Assembly (NCBI RefSeq): GCF_030269685.1
Contig: NZ_BSTT01000002.1
Span: 798,665 to 862,664 of the forward strand
Length of the DNA stretch: 64,000 nt
Direction of reading: 5' to 3'
Source of the DNA: Actinomycetospora sp. NBRC 106378
Lineage (GTDB): Bacteria; Actinomycetota; Actinomycetes; Mycobacteriales; Pseudonocardiaceae
The position numbers were made by a program, and so were the translations under genes. Shown here piece by piece: positions 25,434 to 33,806 of this stretch. The notes under the pieces were generated by a model. That model was not told the origin of the DNA, made no database searches, and saw only the letters and a program-made list of their open reading frames with translations. Each line of letters opens with the position of its first letter. Positions within the stretch are counted from its first letter, which is position 1.

Positions 25434-26708
25434 GTGACCACCGTCGACGAACCGGCGCCCACCGGCCCGGCGCCGCTCCCGGTGGCCACCACCTCACCGC
25501 ACGCGCTCGTCGTCGGGGCGGGCATCGCGGGGCTGGCGGCGGCCAGGTCGCTGCACCGGGCGGGCTGGCAGGTCACGGTGTGCGAGCGCGCCCCTGCGCG
25601 GAGGACCGGCGGCTACTTCGTGCGGCTCGCCCCGGAGGGCGTGGAGGCCGCCGAGCGCCTCGGGGTCGACGAGAGCCTGCGCAGCCGGCTGCCCGCCGAC
25701 GGGATCATCACCGGCGTCGACGGACGCGGTCGCACCATCTCCCGGGTCGACGCCGCGATCGTCGAGGACGGGGTGAGCCTCGCGCTGGTCCGCGGCGACC
25801 TCGAGGCCGCGCTGTGGGCCGGGTTGCCCGACGAGGTCGAGGTCCGGTTCTCATCGGCCCCGAGCGCGGTCGCCGACGACGGCACCGTGACCCTCGACGG
25901 GAACACCCGCCGCTGGGACCTCGTGGTCGCCGCGGACGGGGTCCGCTCCACGGTGCGCGAGATGGTCTTCGGACCCGAGGCCGCGTTCCGGCACGACTTC
26001 GACCACGTCGTCGTCTCCGCCGTACTCCCGCGACTGCCGGGCACCCTCGTCGAGGGCGACTACGTCGTGCTCGTGGAACCGGGCCGCACCGCGCACCTCA
26101 TGGCGATGGCCGGACACGATCCGGTGGTCTTCTTCACCTACCGCGCCGACCTGCCCCAGGCGGTCGGCACCGAGCCGGCCGCGCACCCCACGGAGGCGCT
26201 GCGGGCGGTCTACGGGGACTTCGACGGCCTGATGCCCGAGATCCTCGATCTCGTCGTCGAGGCCGGCACCACCCACGCCGACACGGTCGGCCAGATCCAC
26301 CTCCGCCGATGGAGCAGCGGCCGCGTGGTGCTGCTCGGCGACTCGGCCTGGTGCCCGACGCTGTACTCCGGTCACGGCTCCGCGCTCGCCCTCGCCGGCG
26401 GCGAGGCCCTGGGCCGCCACCTGCGGGTTCCCGACGACGGGGCGGCGCCGGACGTGCCCGCCGCCCTGGCGGCGTGGGAGGCCGAGCGCCGACCCGGCAC
26501 CCGCTCCGCGCGCACCGCGGCCCGTCGGGCGCGGCACTTCTTCCTGCCCGGGAACCGCCTGATCACCGCCCTGCGGGGGCTGGCGATGAGGGTCGCGTCG
26601 TGGCCGGTCGTGTCGCGGGTGTTCGGCAGTGGCGCCCGTGCGCGCGGGACGGACGTTCACCGGACGGCCACCGCGTCGTCGGGACCGGTCCCTCGACGGC
26701 GTCCGTAG
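25434..26708 (+). CDS. FAD-dependent monooxygenase-like oxidoreductase
   Basis: 424 residues. The Rossmann FAD site is ALVVGAGIAGLAAARSL near residue 23. The DG motif is DLVVAADGVRSTVR, and the third FAD motif is LLGDSAWCPTLYSGHG. This order is that of class A flavoprotein monooxygenases (PHBH fold, NAD(P)H using). The substrate is unknown. A TACTCT hexamer ends 8 nt before the GTG, so the message is probably leaderless. One copy of the 14-mer motif lies within the gene at 26428-26441. Confidence 0.85.
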   Translation: MTTVDEPAPTGPAPLPVATTSPHALVVGAGIAGLAAARSLHRAGWQVTVCERAPARRTGGYFVRLAPEGVEAAERLGVDESLRSRLPADGIITGVDGRGRTISRVDAAIVEDGVSLALVRGDLEAALWAGLPDEVEVRFSSAPSAVADDGTVTLDGNTRRWDLVVAADGVRSTVREMVFGPEAAFRHDFDHVVVSAVLPRLPGTLVEGDYVVLVEPGRTAHLMAMAGHDPVVFFTYRADLPQAVGTEPAAHPTEALRAVYGDFDGLMPEILDLVVEAGTTHADTVGQIHLRRWSSGRVVLLGDSAWCPTLYSGHGSALALAGGEALGRHLRVPDDGAAPDVPAALAAWEAERRPGTRSARTAARRARHFFLPGNRLITALRGLAMRVASWPVVSRVFGSGARARGTDVHRTATASSGPVPRRRP

Positions 26709-26882
26709 ACTGTCGCTCGATCGGTGCTCCAGGGTCCGCTCTAGGATCGGATCTCCGATCGCTGCAGGGCACAGGCGTTTTCACCGCCGACGAGGCCGGG
26801 AAGAAGCCGTCCGGGTCGCTCCACCGCCGTGGCGCCCGCCTGCTCCGCGCGACGTGTGTCGAAAGGACGAGTCCCACCCCCC

Positions 26883-29800
26883 ATGCACCCTGATCCCGCG
26901 ATCGACCTCCCCCGACGCTCCCGGTCCCTGCTGGCGCGTCTGGCCGACCCGCTGGGCGTCGCCCGGGCCGCGGTCGACGCCCTGGACCCCTCGCGGTACC
27001 GGGGTCGGAGGGTGTGGCGTGGGGACGGACGCATCCACATCGGGGTTCCCGCGACCTCGCGGGAGGCGGGCTCGGAGCTGCTGCGCTCGGTCGAGAAGGC
27101 GCTGGCCGCCCACCCGGCGGTCGACTGGGCGAGCGTGAACGCCGCGCTCGGCGTGGTCGTGGTGGCGCTCGCCGAGGACGCCGGTGTTCCGGACGACCTC
27201 GACGACACCGTCGACGACCTCGTCGACCTGGTCGAGGTGCTGGAGGAGCAGGAGGCCACGACCGACGGGGCCGCGCACCCCGCGGGTGGCCACTCGCCGA
27301 CCGCGGTCTCCCGGGCGCTCACGACCTTCGCGGCGGACCTCGCCGGGCTCGGTGCGGCCGGGATCGGCTCGATCCTGCGTCGGACCCCGCTCCCGGTGGA
27401 GCTCGCGTCCGCCGCCTCCTTCGTCGACCACCAGCCCCGGCTGCGGGCCGCCGTCGAGCGGGCGCTGGGCCGTCAGCGGGCCGACATCCTGCTCGCGCTC
27501 ACGAACGCCGCCGGGCAGGGGCTGGGGCAGGGTTCCACCGGGCTGCTCGTCGACGCCGCCTACCGTGCCCTGCAGATCGCGGAGGCGCGCGCCGCCGACG
27601 AGGCCTTCACGCGGGCCGAACCGCGCCTCATGGCCGACCCCGAGCAGGTCAGCGCCGCCGCCGAGGACGCCCTGTCCCTCGACGCCCGCCCCGTGCCCTT
27701 CCCGCTCGGCCCGGTCGAGCGCCATGGTGACCACGTCGGCCTCGCCGCCCTCGGCGGGTTCGGCGCCACCGTCGCGCTCGCGGGCCCCCGGCGCGCCGTC
27801 GGCGTCGCCCTGTCGACGCTGCCGAAGGCCGGGCGCATGGGCCGTGAGGGCTTCGCGACGACGTTCGGGCGCGTCCTCTCGCGCCGCGGTGCGGTCATCG
27901 TCGAGCCCACCGTGCTGCGTCGCATGGACCGCATCGACACGGTCGTGCTCGACGCGGCCGCGCTCACGACGGGCGCGCTGATGCTCGGTGACCTGGCCCT
28001 CGTCGACGGGGAGGGCCTCACCGCCCCGGACGGCACCGGGGTGTCGGTCGAGTCGCTGACGCCGCTCGTGCACGAGCTCTTCGACCCCGCGGACGCCACG
28101 CGCACCGTCGAGCACCACGCCGGCTGGTCGCTCGCCCCGCTCGAGCCGGGCCGTGAGGACGACCCGGTGGTGGCCGACGCGGTCGACACGCTGCGCACCG
28201 ACGGTGCGACCGTCGTGCTCGGCCTGTCCCACGACGGGGCCCTCGTGGCCGTCGTGGGTGCGCTGCCCGAGCCCGCCGCCGCGGCCGAGGCGCTCGGGGC
28301 CGCGGCCCGCCGGGCCGGCCTGACGCTCGTCGTCGGGTCGGACGAGGCCCTGGCCCGCTCTGCCGGGAACGACACGAACGACACGGACGACACGAACGAC
28401 GACGACGCGGGCGCCGCCGTCGCACTCCCGGGCGCCGACGGCGCCGTCCCCGCCACCCGCCGCACCGTCGACCGCCAGGTCGCCGGGGGAGAGGGCCTGG
28501 CCACGGCGGTGCGCCTGCTGCAGCTCGAGGGCGCCGGGGTGCTCGTGGTCTCCCGGGACCGCCGGGCGCTCGCCGCCGCCGACCTGGGCATCGGCGTCAC
28601 CCGCGCCGACGGCATCCCCGCCTGGGGCGCGCACGTGCTGGTCGGCGACGACCTCACCACCGCGGCGCTGCTCATCGAGGGCGTGAAGGTCGCGAAGGCG
28701 ACCTCCGGACGCTCCGTGGCGCTCGCCCGGGCGGGCACCGTGCTCGGTGCCGCGATGGCCACCGCCGGCACCGCCCCGCGCGGGGCCTCGCTCGCCGGTC
28801 TCGCGGTGAACGGCGCGGCCGGCGTCGCGCTCGGCGCGGGTGCCTGGTCGGCGTCCGAGCTCGGCCGCAAGACCCTGGTGCCCGGCGTCTCGCGCACGCC
28901 GTGGCACGTCATGCCCGCCGAGACGGTGCTGACCCGCCTGGACGCCACCGAGCGGGGACTCTCCGCCGCGGAGGCGGCACGGCGCATCCGGGAGGACCCG
29001 GCGGCCGCGGAGGAGACCACGTCCCTCGGCCGCGCCTTCATCGACGAGCTGAACAACCCGCTGACGCCGGTGCTCGCGGGCGGCGCGGTGCTCTCCGCCG
29101 CCATCGGGGCGATCGCCGACGCGGCCATCGTCGTCGGCGTCACCGCCGCGTCCGCGCTCATCGGCGGGGTGCAGCGGGTGGTCACCGACCGCGCCGTCGC
29201 GGGCCTGCTGGAGCGTTCGTCCACGCGGGCACGGGTCCTGCGCGACGGCGTGCCCACCACGGTGACCGCCGAGGACGTCGTCGTCGGCGACGTCGTGGAG
29301 CTGGGCCCCGACGACGTGGTGCCCGCGGACTGCCGCGTGCTGCGCGCCGACGCCCTCGAGCTCGACGAGTCGTCGCTGACCGGCGAGTCGCTGCCGGTGC
29401 CGAAGACCGCCGCACCCGTCATCGCCCGCTCGGTCGCCGACCGCCGCTCGATGCTCTACGAGGGCACCACGGTCGCCACCGGCCGGGGCCGTGCGGTGGT
29501 CGTGGCCACCGGGTCGTCGACCGAGGTCGGCCGCTCCACCGCGGCCGCCCGGGCGAACGCCCCGGTCGCCGGCGTCGACCAGCGCCTCTCCGGCATCACC
29601 AAGATCACCACACCCCTCGCGCTGGCCTCCGCGGCCGCGGTCGTCGGGGCGGGCGCGGTGCGCGGCCTGCCGATGAACCAGAACCTGCACTCGGGCGTCG
29701 GCCTCGCGGTCGCCTCCGTGCCGGAGGGCCTGCCCTTCATCGTCTCCGCGGCCCAGCTCGCCTCCGCCCGCCGCCTGAGCGCGGAAGGGGCCCTCGTCCG

Positions 29801-31589
29801 GAACCCGAAGACCATCGAGGCCGTCGGCCGCGTCGACGTCCTGTGCTTCGACAAGACCGGCACCCTCACCGAGGGCAAGCTCGCTCTCTCGGCGATCTCC
29901 GACGGCGTGAAGCTGCGGCCCACCGACCGGCTGCGCAAGCGCCAGCGGCGGGTCCTCGCCGCCGCGCTGCGGGCCACGCCGCGCCCGAAGGCGGGCGAGC
30001 GCCTCGCCCACCTCACCGACCGCGCCGTCGTGTTCGGCGCGCAGTCCTTCGACGTCGACCCGGAGCACAAGCGCACGGCGTGGTGGCCGGTCGCCTCGCT
30101 CGACTTCGACCCCAGCCGCGGCTACCACGCCACGCTGGGCGAGGCGCGCGACCAGGAGGGCGTCAAGGAGCAGGTGCTCTCGGTCAAGGGCGCGCCCGAG
30201 GTGGTCATCGCCCGCTGCGTCGACTGGGCCGGCGCCGAGCTCGACGACGAGGCGCGCCAGCGGCTGGTCGAGCACACCGATCTGCTGGCCGGGCAGGGCA
30301 TGCGCGTGCTCGCGGTCGCGGAGCGCTCGGAGCCCTGGGGGGACCGTCCGGTGGACGGGCTCGAGGTCACCGACGACGACGTCGCCGAACTCAGCTTCGT
30401 CGGCTTCGTCGGCTTCACCGACCCGGTGCGGGCCGGTTCGCAGGCCACCGTCCGCGACCTCCGGGAGGCCGGGGTCCAGGTCGTCATGATCACCGGGGAC
30501 CACCCGAGCACCGCCGAGGCCGTGGCGGAGGAGCTCGACGTCCTCAACGGCGGCATCGTCATCACCGGCCAGGAGATGGACGAGCTCGACGACGACGCCC
30601 TCGACGCGGTGCTGCCGACGGTGCGGGTCGTCGCCCGCGGGACGCCCGCGCACAAGGTGCGGGCCGTGCAGGCGTTCCAGCGGCTCGGGCGCACGGTCGC
30701 CATGACCGGCGACGGGGCGAACGACGCCCCCGCCATCCGGCTGGCCGACGTGGGCATCGCCCTCGGCCGCCGCGGGACCCCCGCGGCCCGCGCGGCCGCG
30801 GACCTCGTCGTCACCGACGACCGCCTGGAGACGATCCTCGCGGCGCTGGTCGAGGGGCGGGCCATGTGGGCGTCGGTCCGCGAGGCGCTCGGCGTGCTCG
30901 TGGGCGGCAACATCGGCGAGATCGCGTTCACCGTGCTCGGCGCGTCGACGACGGGCACCTCACCGTTGACCGCCCGCCAGCTGCTGCTGGTCAACCTGCT
31001 CACCGACCTCGCGCCGTCGCTGGCGCTCGCCGTCCGCGCCCCGGCGCCCGGAGACGCCCGGTCGCTGCTCGCGGAGGGACCGGAGGCCTCGCTGGGCGAC
31101 GCCCTGAACCGGGAGATCGGGTTGCGGGCCGCGGCCACCGCCGGTGGTGCCACGCTCGCGTGGATCCAGGCGCAGGCCACCCCCTACGGCAGCCCGGCCC
31201 GGGCCCGCACGGTCGCGCTCGCGGCCCTCGTCGGGACCCAGCTCGGACAGACCGTGGCCGCCGGCGGGCACCGCAGCCCGCTCGTGGTGGGCGCCTCCGT
31301 CGTCTCGGCGGGAGCGCTCTTCGCCGTGGTCCAGACGCCGGGTGTCAGCCAGTTCTTCGGCTGCACCCCGCTCGGCCCGATCGCCTGGGGACAGGCGGCC
31401 GGGTCGGCCGCGCTCGCCACCGCCGCCTCGATGGTCGGGCCGGGCCTCGTGCGCCGCTACGGCGACGTCGTCGCCCCCGAGGGGTCGGCGCTCGCGGCCC
31501 TGCTGGACCGTCTGGCGGAGGTCCGCGACGAGGCCGGCGCGCGCTACCTCGAGCTGCAGGAGAAGGCGACCGCTGCACTGACCGGGTGA
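26883..31589 (+). CDS. Long P-type cation ATPase, CtpI/CtpH-like, with a decayed ATPase-like N-terminal half
   Basis: 1568 residues, about twice a normal P-type ATPase. The C-terminal half is intact: TGES near 833, PEGLPF in the ion-site helix, FDKTGTLTEG with the phosphorylated Asp at 990, and TGDGANDAPAIRLADVGIAL near 1277. PEGL suits the P2 class (calcium or magnesium type). The N-terminal half repeats the plan without its residues: VVLDAAALTTGALML near 354 mirrors the DKTGT segment, and AAADLGIGVTRADG mirrors the GDGAND region. Long mycobacterial CtpI/CtpH proteins are the nearest relatives. The transported ion is not known. A GND/TDD-rich acidic linker sits near residue 500. Confidence 0.88.
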   Translation: MHPDPAIDLPRRSRSLLARLADPLGVARAAVDALDPSRYRGRRVWRGDGRIHIGVPATSREAGSELLRSVEKALAAHPAVDWASVNAALGVVVVALAEDAGVPDDLDDTVDDLVDLVEVLEEQEATTDGAAHPAGGHSPTAVSRALTTFAADLAGLGAAGIGSILRRTPLPVELASAASFVDHQPRLRAAVERALGRQRADILLALTNAAGQGLGQGSTGLLVDAAYRALQIAEARAADEAFTRAEPRLMADPEQVSAAAEDALSLDARPVPFPLGPVERHGDHVGLAALGGFGATVALAGPRRAVGVALSTLPKAGRMGREGFATTFGRVLSRRGAVIVEPTVLRRMDRIDTVVLDAAALTTGALMLGDLALVDGEGLTAPDGTGVSVESLTPLVHELFDPADATRTVEHHAGWSLAPLEPGREDDPVVADAVDTLRTDGATVVLGLSHDGALVAVVGALPEPAAAAEALGAAARRAGLTLVVGSDEALARSAGNDTNDTDDTNDDDAGAAVALPGADGAVPATRRTVDRQVAGGEGLATAVRLLQLEGAGVLVVSRDRRALAAADLGIGVTRADGIPAWGAHVLVGDDLTTAALLIEGVKVAKATSGRSVALARAGTVLGAAMATAGTAPRGASLAGLAVNGAAGVALGAGAWSASELGRKTLVPGVSRTPWHVMPAETVLTRLDATERGLSAAEAARRIREDPAAAEETTSLGRAFIDELNNPLTPVLAGGAVLSAAIGAIADAAIVVGVTAASALIGGVQRVVTDRAVAGLLERSSTRARVLRDGVPTTVTAEDVVVGDVVELGPDDVVPADCRVLRADALELDESSLTGESLPVPKTAAPVIARSVADRRSMLYEGTTVATGRGRAVVVATGSSTEVGRSTAAARANAPVAGVDQRLSGITKITTPLALASAAAVVGAGAVRGLPMNQNLHSGVGLAVASVPEGLPFIVSAAQLASARRLSAEGALVRNPKTIEAVGRVDVLCFDKTGTLTEGKLALSAISDGVKLRPTDRLRKRQRRVLAAALRATPRPKAGERLAHLTDRAVVFGAQSFDVDPEHKRTAWWPVASLDFDPSRGYHATLGEARDQEGVKEQVLSVKGAPEVVIARCVDWAGAELDDEARQRLVEHTDLLAGQGMRVLAVAERSEPWGDRPVDGLEVTDDDVAELSFVGFVGFTDPVRAGSQATVRDLREAGVQVVMITGDHPSTAEAVAEELDVLNGGIVITGQEMDELDDDALDAVLPTVRVVARGTPAHKVRAVQAFQRLGRTVAMTGDGANDAPAIRLADVGIALGRRGTPAARAAADLVVTDDRLETILAALVEGRAMWASVREALGVLVGGNIGEIAFTVLGASTTGTSPLTARQLLLVNLLTDLAPSLALAVRAPAPGDARSLLAEGPEASLGDALNREIGLRAAATAGGATLAWIQAQATPYGSPARARTVALAALVGTQLGQTVAAGGHRSPLVVGASVVSAGALFAVVQTPGVSQFFGCTPLGPIAWGQAAGSAALATAASMVGPGLVRRYGDVVAPEGSALAALLDRLAEVRDEAGARYLELQEKATAALTG

Positions 31590-31684
31590 GTGGTGCTGGT
31601 CACTGCCTGGTGTTTGTGCAGGTCGCAGGCGGGGAACACTGTGCGTGACAACGAACCCGGACCAGGGGAGTAGTGGGAACCGCC

Positions 31685-32605
31685 ATGGCCGACCGCGACG
31701 TGAAGCCGACCGACGACGGCTGGCAGGTGCTGAAGAAGGGCGCCCAGCGCGCGAGCGCGAAGGCGCCGACGCAGGTCGAGGCCGTCGCCCGGGCGACCGA
31801 GATCGTGTCGAAGGACGGCGGCGGCAAGGTCGTCGTCTACGGCACCGACGGCAAGGTCCGCGAGAGCCAGACCGTGAAGGCCGGTGCGGACACCGCCACC
31901 GAGGCACCGAAGAACGCCGCCAAGGCCACTGCGGCGGGCGCCCGGGCCACCGGCAAGGCCGCCGCCGACAAGGCCGGCAAGACCGCGGAGGCGGTCGCGT
32001 CCGACGCGAAGGCGACCGGCGAGAAGGTGGCGGACCGCGCCGAGACCTCCGCCAAGAAGGCCTCCGCCCAGGCACAGGCCGGCGCCGAGGGCATCGCCGA
32101 CGAGGCGAAGGCCGCCACCAACGGCAAGGCCCCGAAGGCCGCGGCGCAGGACGCCGCGACCATCGCGAAGACCAGCGGTGAGCAGGTCGCCGAGACCACG
32201 AGCCGCGCCGGCGAGCGCATCGCGAAGGACACCGCCCGCGCCGGCAAGCGCGCGGGGCAGACCGTCGGTGCGGCCGCCGAGGAGGCGGGCGAGAAGGCCG
32301 TCGAGGGCGGCGACCGCGCGGCGCGGGTCAGCAAGGGCGTCGACCAGGAGCTGAACACCGTCGGCGACGACCTCGCCGGCACCATCACGAGCGTCACCGA
32401 GGCCCAGGCCCGCAAGGTCGACGAGGCCGTGGAGGAGGCGACGAAGCAGGCGAACGCGGCCGCCCCGTCGTACAACCCGGTGCGGATCGCCGGCCAGGTG
32501 GCGGGCTTCGCGGTGCGGACCGCGTTCAGCGTCACCGGCGCCGTCGTGTCGGCCGGTGGCTCGCTGCTCTCCGGGGCAGCCCGCAAGGTCACCGGGCGTC
32601 GGTAG
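31685..32605 (+). CDS. DUF2188 domain plus LEA/apolipoprotein-like helical protein
   Basis: 306 residues. Residues 1-60 fit DUF2188: GWQVLKKGAQRASAKAPTQ, then GGKVVVYGTDGKVRESQTV. Residues 70-245 are Ala/Lys/Glu/Thr-rich amphipathic 11-mer-like repeats of the kind found in LEA and apolipoprotein-like stress proteins (AGARATGKAAADKAGKTAE and so on). The last 50 residues are mildly hydrophobic (AVVSAGGSLLSGAARKV). It probably protects or coats membranes or DNA under stress; this is an inference. An upstream GTG at 31673 is possible but abuts GGGGAG. Confidence 0.75.
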   Translation: MADRDVKPTDDGWQVLKKGAQRASAKAPTQVEAVARATEIVSKDGGGKVVVYGTDGKVRESQTVKAGADTATEAPKNAAKATAAGARATGKAAADKAGKTAEAVASDAKATGEKVADRAETSAKKASAQAQAGAEGIADEAKAATNGKAPKAAAQDAATIAKTSGEQVAETTSRAGERIAKDTARAGKRAGQTVGAAAEEAGEKAVEGGDRAARVSKGVDQELNTVGDDLAGTITSVTEAQARKVDEAVEEATKQANAAAPSYNPVRIAGQVAGFAVRTAFSVTGAVVSAGGSLLSGAARKVTGRR

Positions 32606-32619
32606 GCGCCCTGTTCTGG

Positions 32620-32666
32620 GCGAAGGGCCCCCTCGGTCGATCTCCTCGACCGGCGGGGCCCTTCGC
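32620..32666 (+). terminator. Terminator hairpin after the DUF2188 gene
   Basis: GCGAAGGGCCCC at 32620-32631 and GGGGCCCTTCGC at 32655-32666 are exact reverse complements. Additional pairing occurs inside the loop (CGGTCGA/TCGACCG). Confidence 0.85.
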
Positions 32667-32690
32667 TCGTTCCGGGCGCCCCAGCTCGTC

Positions 32691-32752
32691 CGCGAGAGTC
32701 ACACCAGGCAGGCTGCGCGGCCCCGGAACATGTCTGACGTGACTCTCTCGCG
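32691..32752. repeat. Dispersed CCAGGCAGG hairpin, copy 1
   Basis: The left arm is CGCGAGAGTCACACCAGGCA and continues GG; the right arm at 32731-32752 ends GTGACTCTCTCGCG. It is preceded by TCGTC, as in the copy at 53291. It belongs to a family with copies at 53291, 53375 and 63799. It lies between two terminators in the whiB 3' region. Confidence 0.7.
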
Positions 32753-32775
32753 AAGGGGTGGCCCCTGCACGACGA

Positions 32776-32809
32776 AGGGCCCGCCCCCGGTGTCCCGGGA
32801 GCGGGCCCT
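32776..32809 (-). terminator. Terminator of the whiB gene
   Basis: AGGGCCCGCCCCCGGT faces CCCGGGAGCGGGCCCT with a short loop and one mismatch. It lies 18 nt beyond the whiB stop on the minus strand. Confidence 0.8.
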
Positions 32810-32826
32810 GCGTGCGAGTCGATCCG

Positions 32827-33081
32827 TCAGGCGGAGACGCCCAGCGAGCGGCCGGAGAGGCGCGCGCGGCGCATGTCGCGGCGATCCTCCTCGGAGGTGC
32901 CGCCCCACACGCCGGCCTCCTGGCCGGTGTCGAGCGCCCAGCGCAGGCACGCGGCCTGGAGCGGGCAGGTGCCGCAGATGAACTTCGCGGCGGTCAGCTG
33001 CTCCGCCCCGGGGCCCTCGGTGCCGACGGGGAAGAAGAGTTCGGGGTCGTGGTCGCGGCAGGCCGCGAGCTCCCAGTCCAT
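32827..33081 (-). CDS. whiB1: WhiB1/WblE-like iron-sulfur regulator
   Basis: 84 residues. Four Cys are at 8, 36, 39 and 45, in the C...CxxC...C layout that holds a 4Fe-4S cluster. The GVWGG turn follows at 58-62, with a basic tail RRARLSGR for DNA contact. The start MDWELAACRDHDPELFFPVG resembles WhiB1/WblE, the essential nitric-oxide-sensitive member that binds the housekeeping sigma factor. The gene has a leader of about 290 nt, with the promoter and a CRP-like site at 33366-33454. Confidence 0.92.
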   Translation of the reverse strand: MDWELAACRDHDPELFFPVGTEGPGAEQLTAAKFICGTCPLQAACLRWALDTGQEAGVWGGTSEEDRRDMRRARLSGRSLGVSA

Positions 33082-33365
33082 GGGTCCTGCTGTCCTTTCC
33101 GGTGTCGCCTTCGGTGTTGTCGCCTGCGCGCGGTGGTGCTCCCGTCGTGGCGCGTGCGCACGCTCGCGCGCCCGACGTCCGGTGTGGACGCCGTGACGGG
33201 TTCAGTCGTCGATGGGTGCTGCCAGCCGGGGCACGCCGATGCCGGCGACACGATCCCTGGGTGGGACCACGGCCGCCTGTGACATCAAGCCGCCCGATCC
33301 GCCTGTGCGTCCAGCGGTTTCCCGCCGACGTGGAGCGATCTCGGACCGACAGCGCTCGCGGCACC

Positions 33366-33404
33366 GTCCGGCTTTCATAAATATCCGGACGACATCGCGA
33401 ACAA
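33366..33404 (-). promoter_or_regulatory. Probable whiB promoter with a GTCCGG/CCGGAC inverted repeat
   Basis: On the minus strand TTGTTC (33404-33399) precedes an AT-rich block, TATTTATG (33383-33376), the only such block in the 478-bp gap 33082-33559. The block lies inside an inverted repeat: GTCCGG at 33366-33371 and CCGGAC at 33385-33390. A regulator bound there would cover the -10. Confidence 0.5.
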
Positions 33405-33436
33405 ACGAGTCTCGTCCCGATCCGCGTCCGAGTGAA

Positions 33437-33454
33437 CTGTGATTCGCACCACAG
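33437..33454. promoter_or_regulatory. CRP-like site upstream of whiB
   Basis: CTGTGATTCGCACCACAG has the TGTGA-N6-TCACA pattern with one mismatch (CCACA). It lies about 33 bp upstream of the -35 proposed for whiB. Mycobacterial whiB1 is controlled by the CRP homologue, so the match is meaningful. The site is also 106 bp upstream of the gene at 33560. Confidence 0.6.
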
Positions 33455-33559
33455 ATCAGTGTCGCGGACGGTGACGATCTCGCCTGGACCACGGTACGTG
33501 CATCGGGCTCTCGCGGGGGGCACACTGGCCGGTGATACCGATGACACCGGGAGGGTGAC

Positions 33560-33775
33560 GTGCGGGCGATCGTCCTGGCGCTGCGCGACATCGTGGTCGG
33601 GGCGATCTGCGCGGGTGCCCTGGTCGCGTTCGTCCTGCACTACCCGATCATCGGCGCGATCCTGGGTGTCATCGGCCTCTGGCAGGTCGTCCGGATCTTC
33701 AACGGGCGGCCGAGCATCATCGGCATCGACCAGCGCTGGGCCGACCGGGAGGGCAAGCCGAACGTCCGCGGATGA
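33560..33775 (+). CDS. Small membrane protein, unknown function
   Basis: 71 residues from a GTG behind GGGAGGG. Two hydrophobic stretches, DIVVGAICAGALVAFVLHY and IIGAILGVIGLWQVVRIF, suggest a hairpin of two membrane helices. A short polar tail follows (GIDQRWADREGKPNVRG). I do not recognise the family. It is 31 nt upstream of the SDR-type gene on the same strand. Confidence 0.7.
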   Translation: MRAIVLALRDIVVGAICAGALVAFVLHYPIIGAILGVIGLWQVVRIFNGRPSIIGIDQRWADREGKPNVRG

Positions 33776-33806
33776 CGTGATCGCGGGCACGCGCCAGGAT
33801 GATCGG

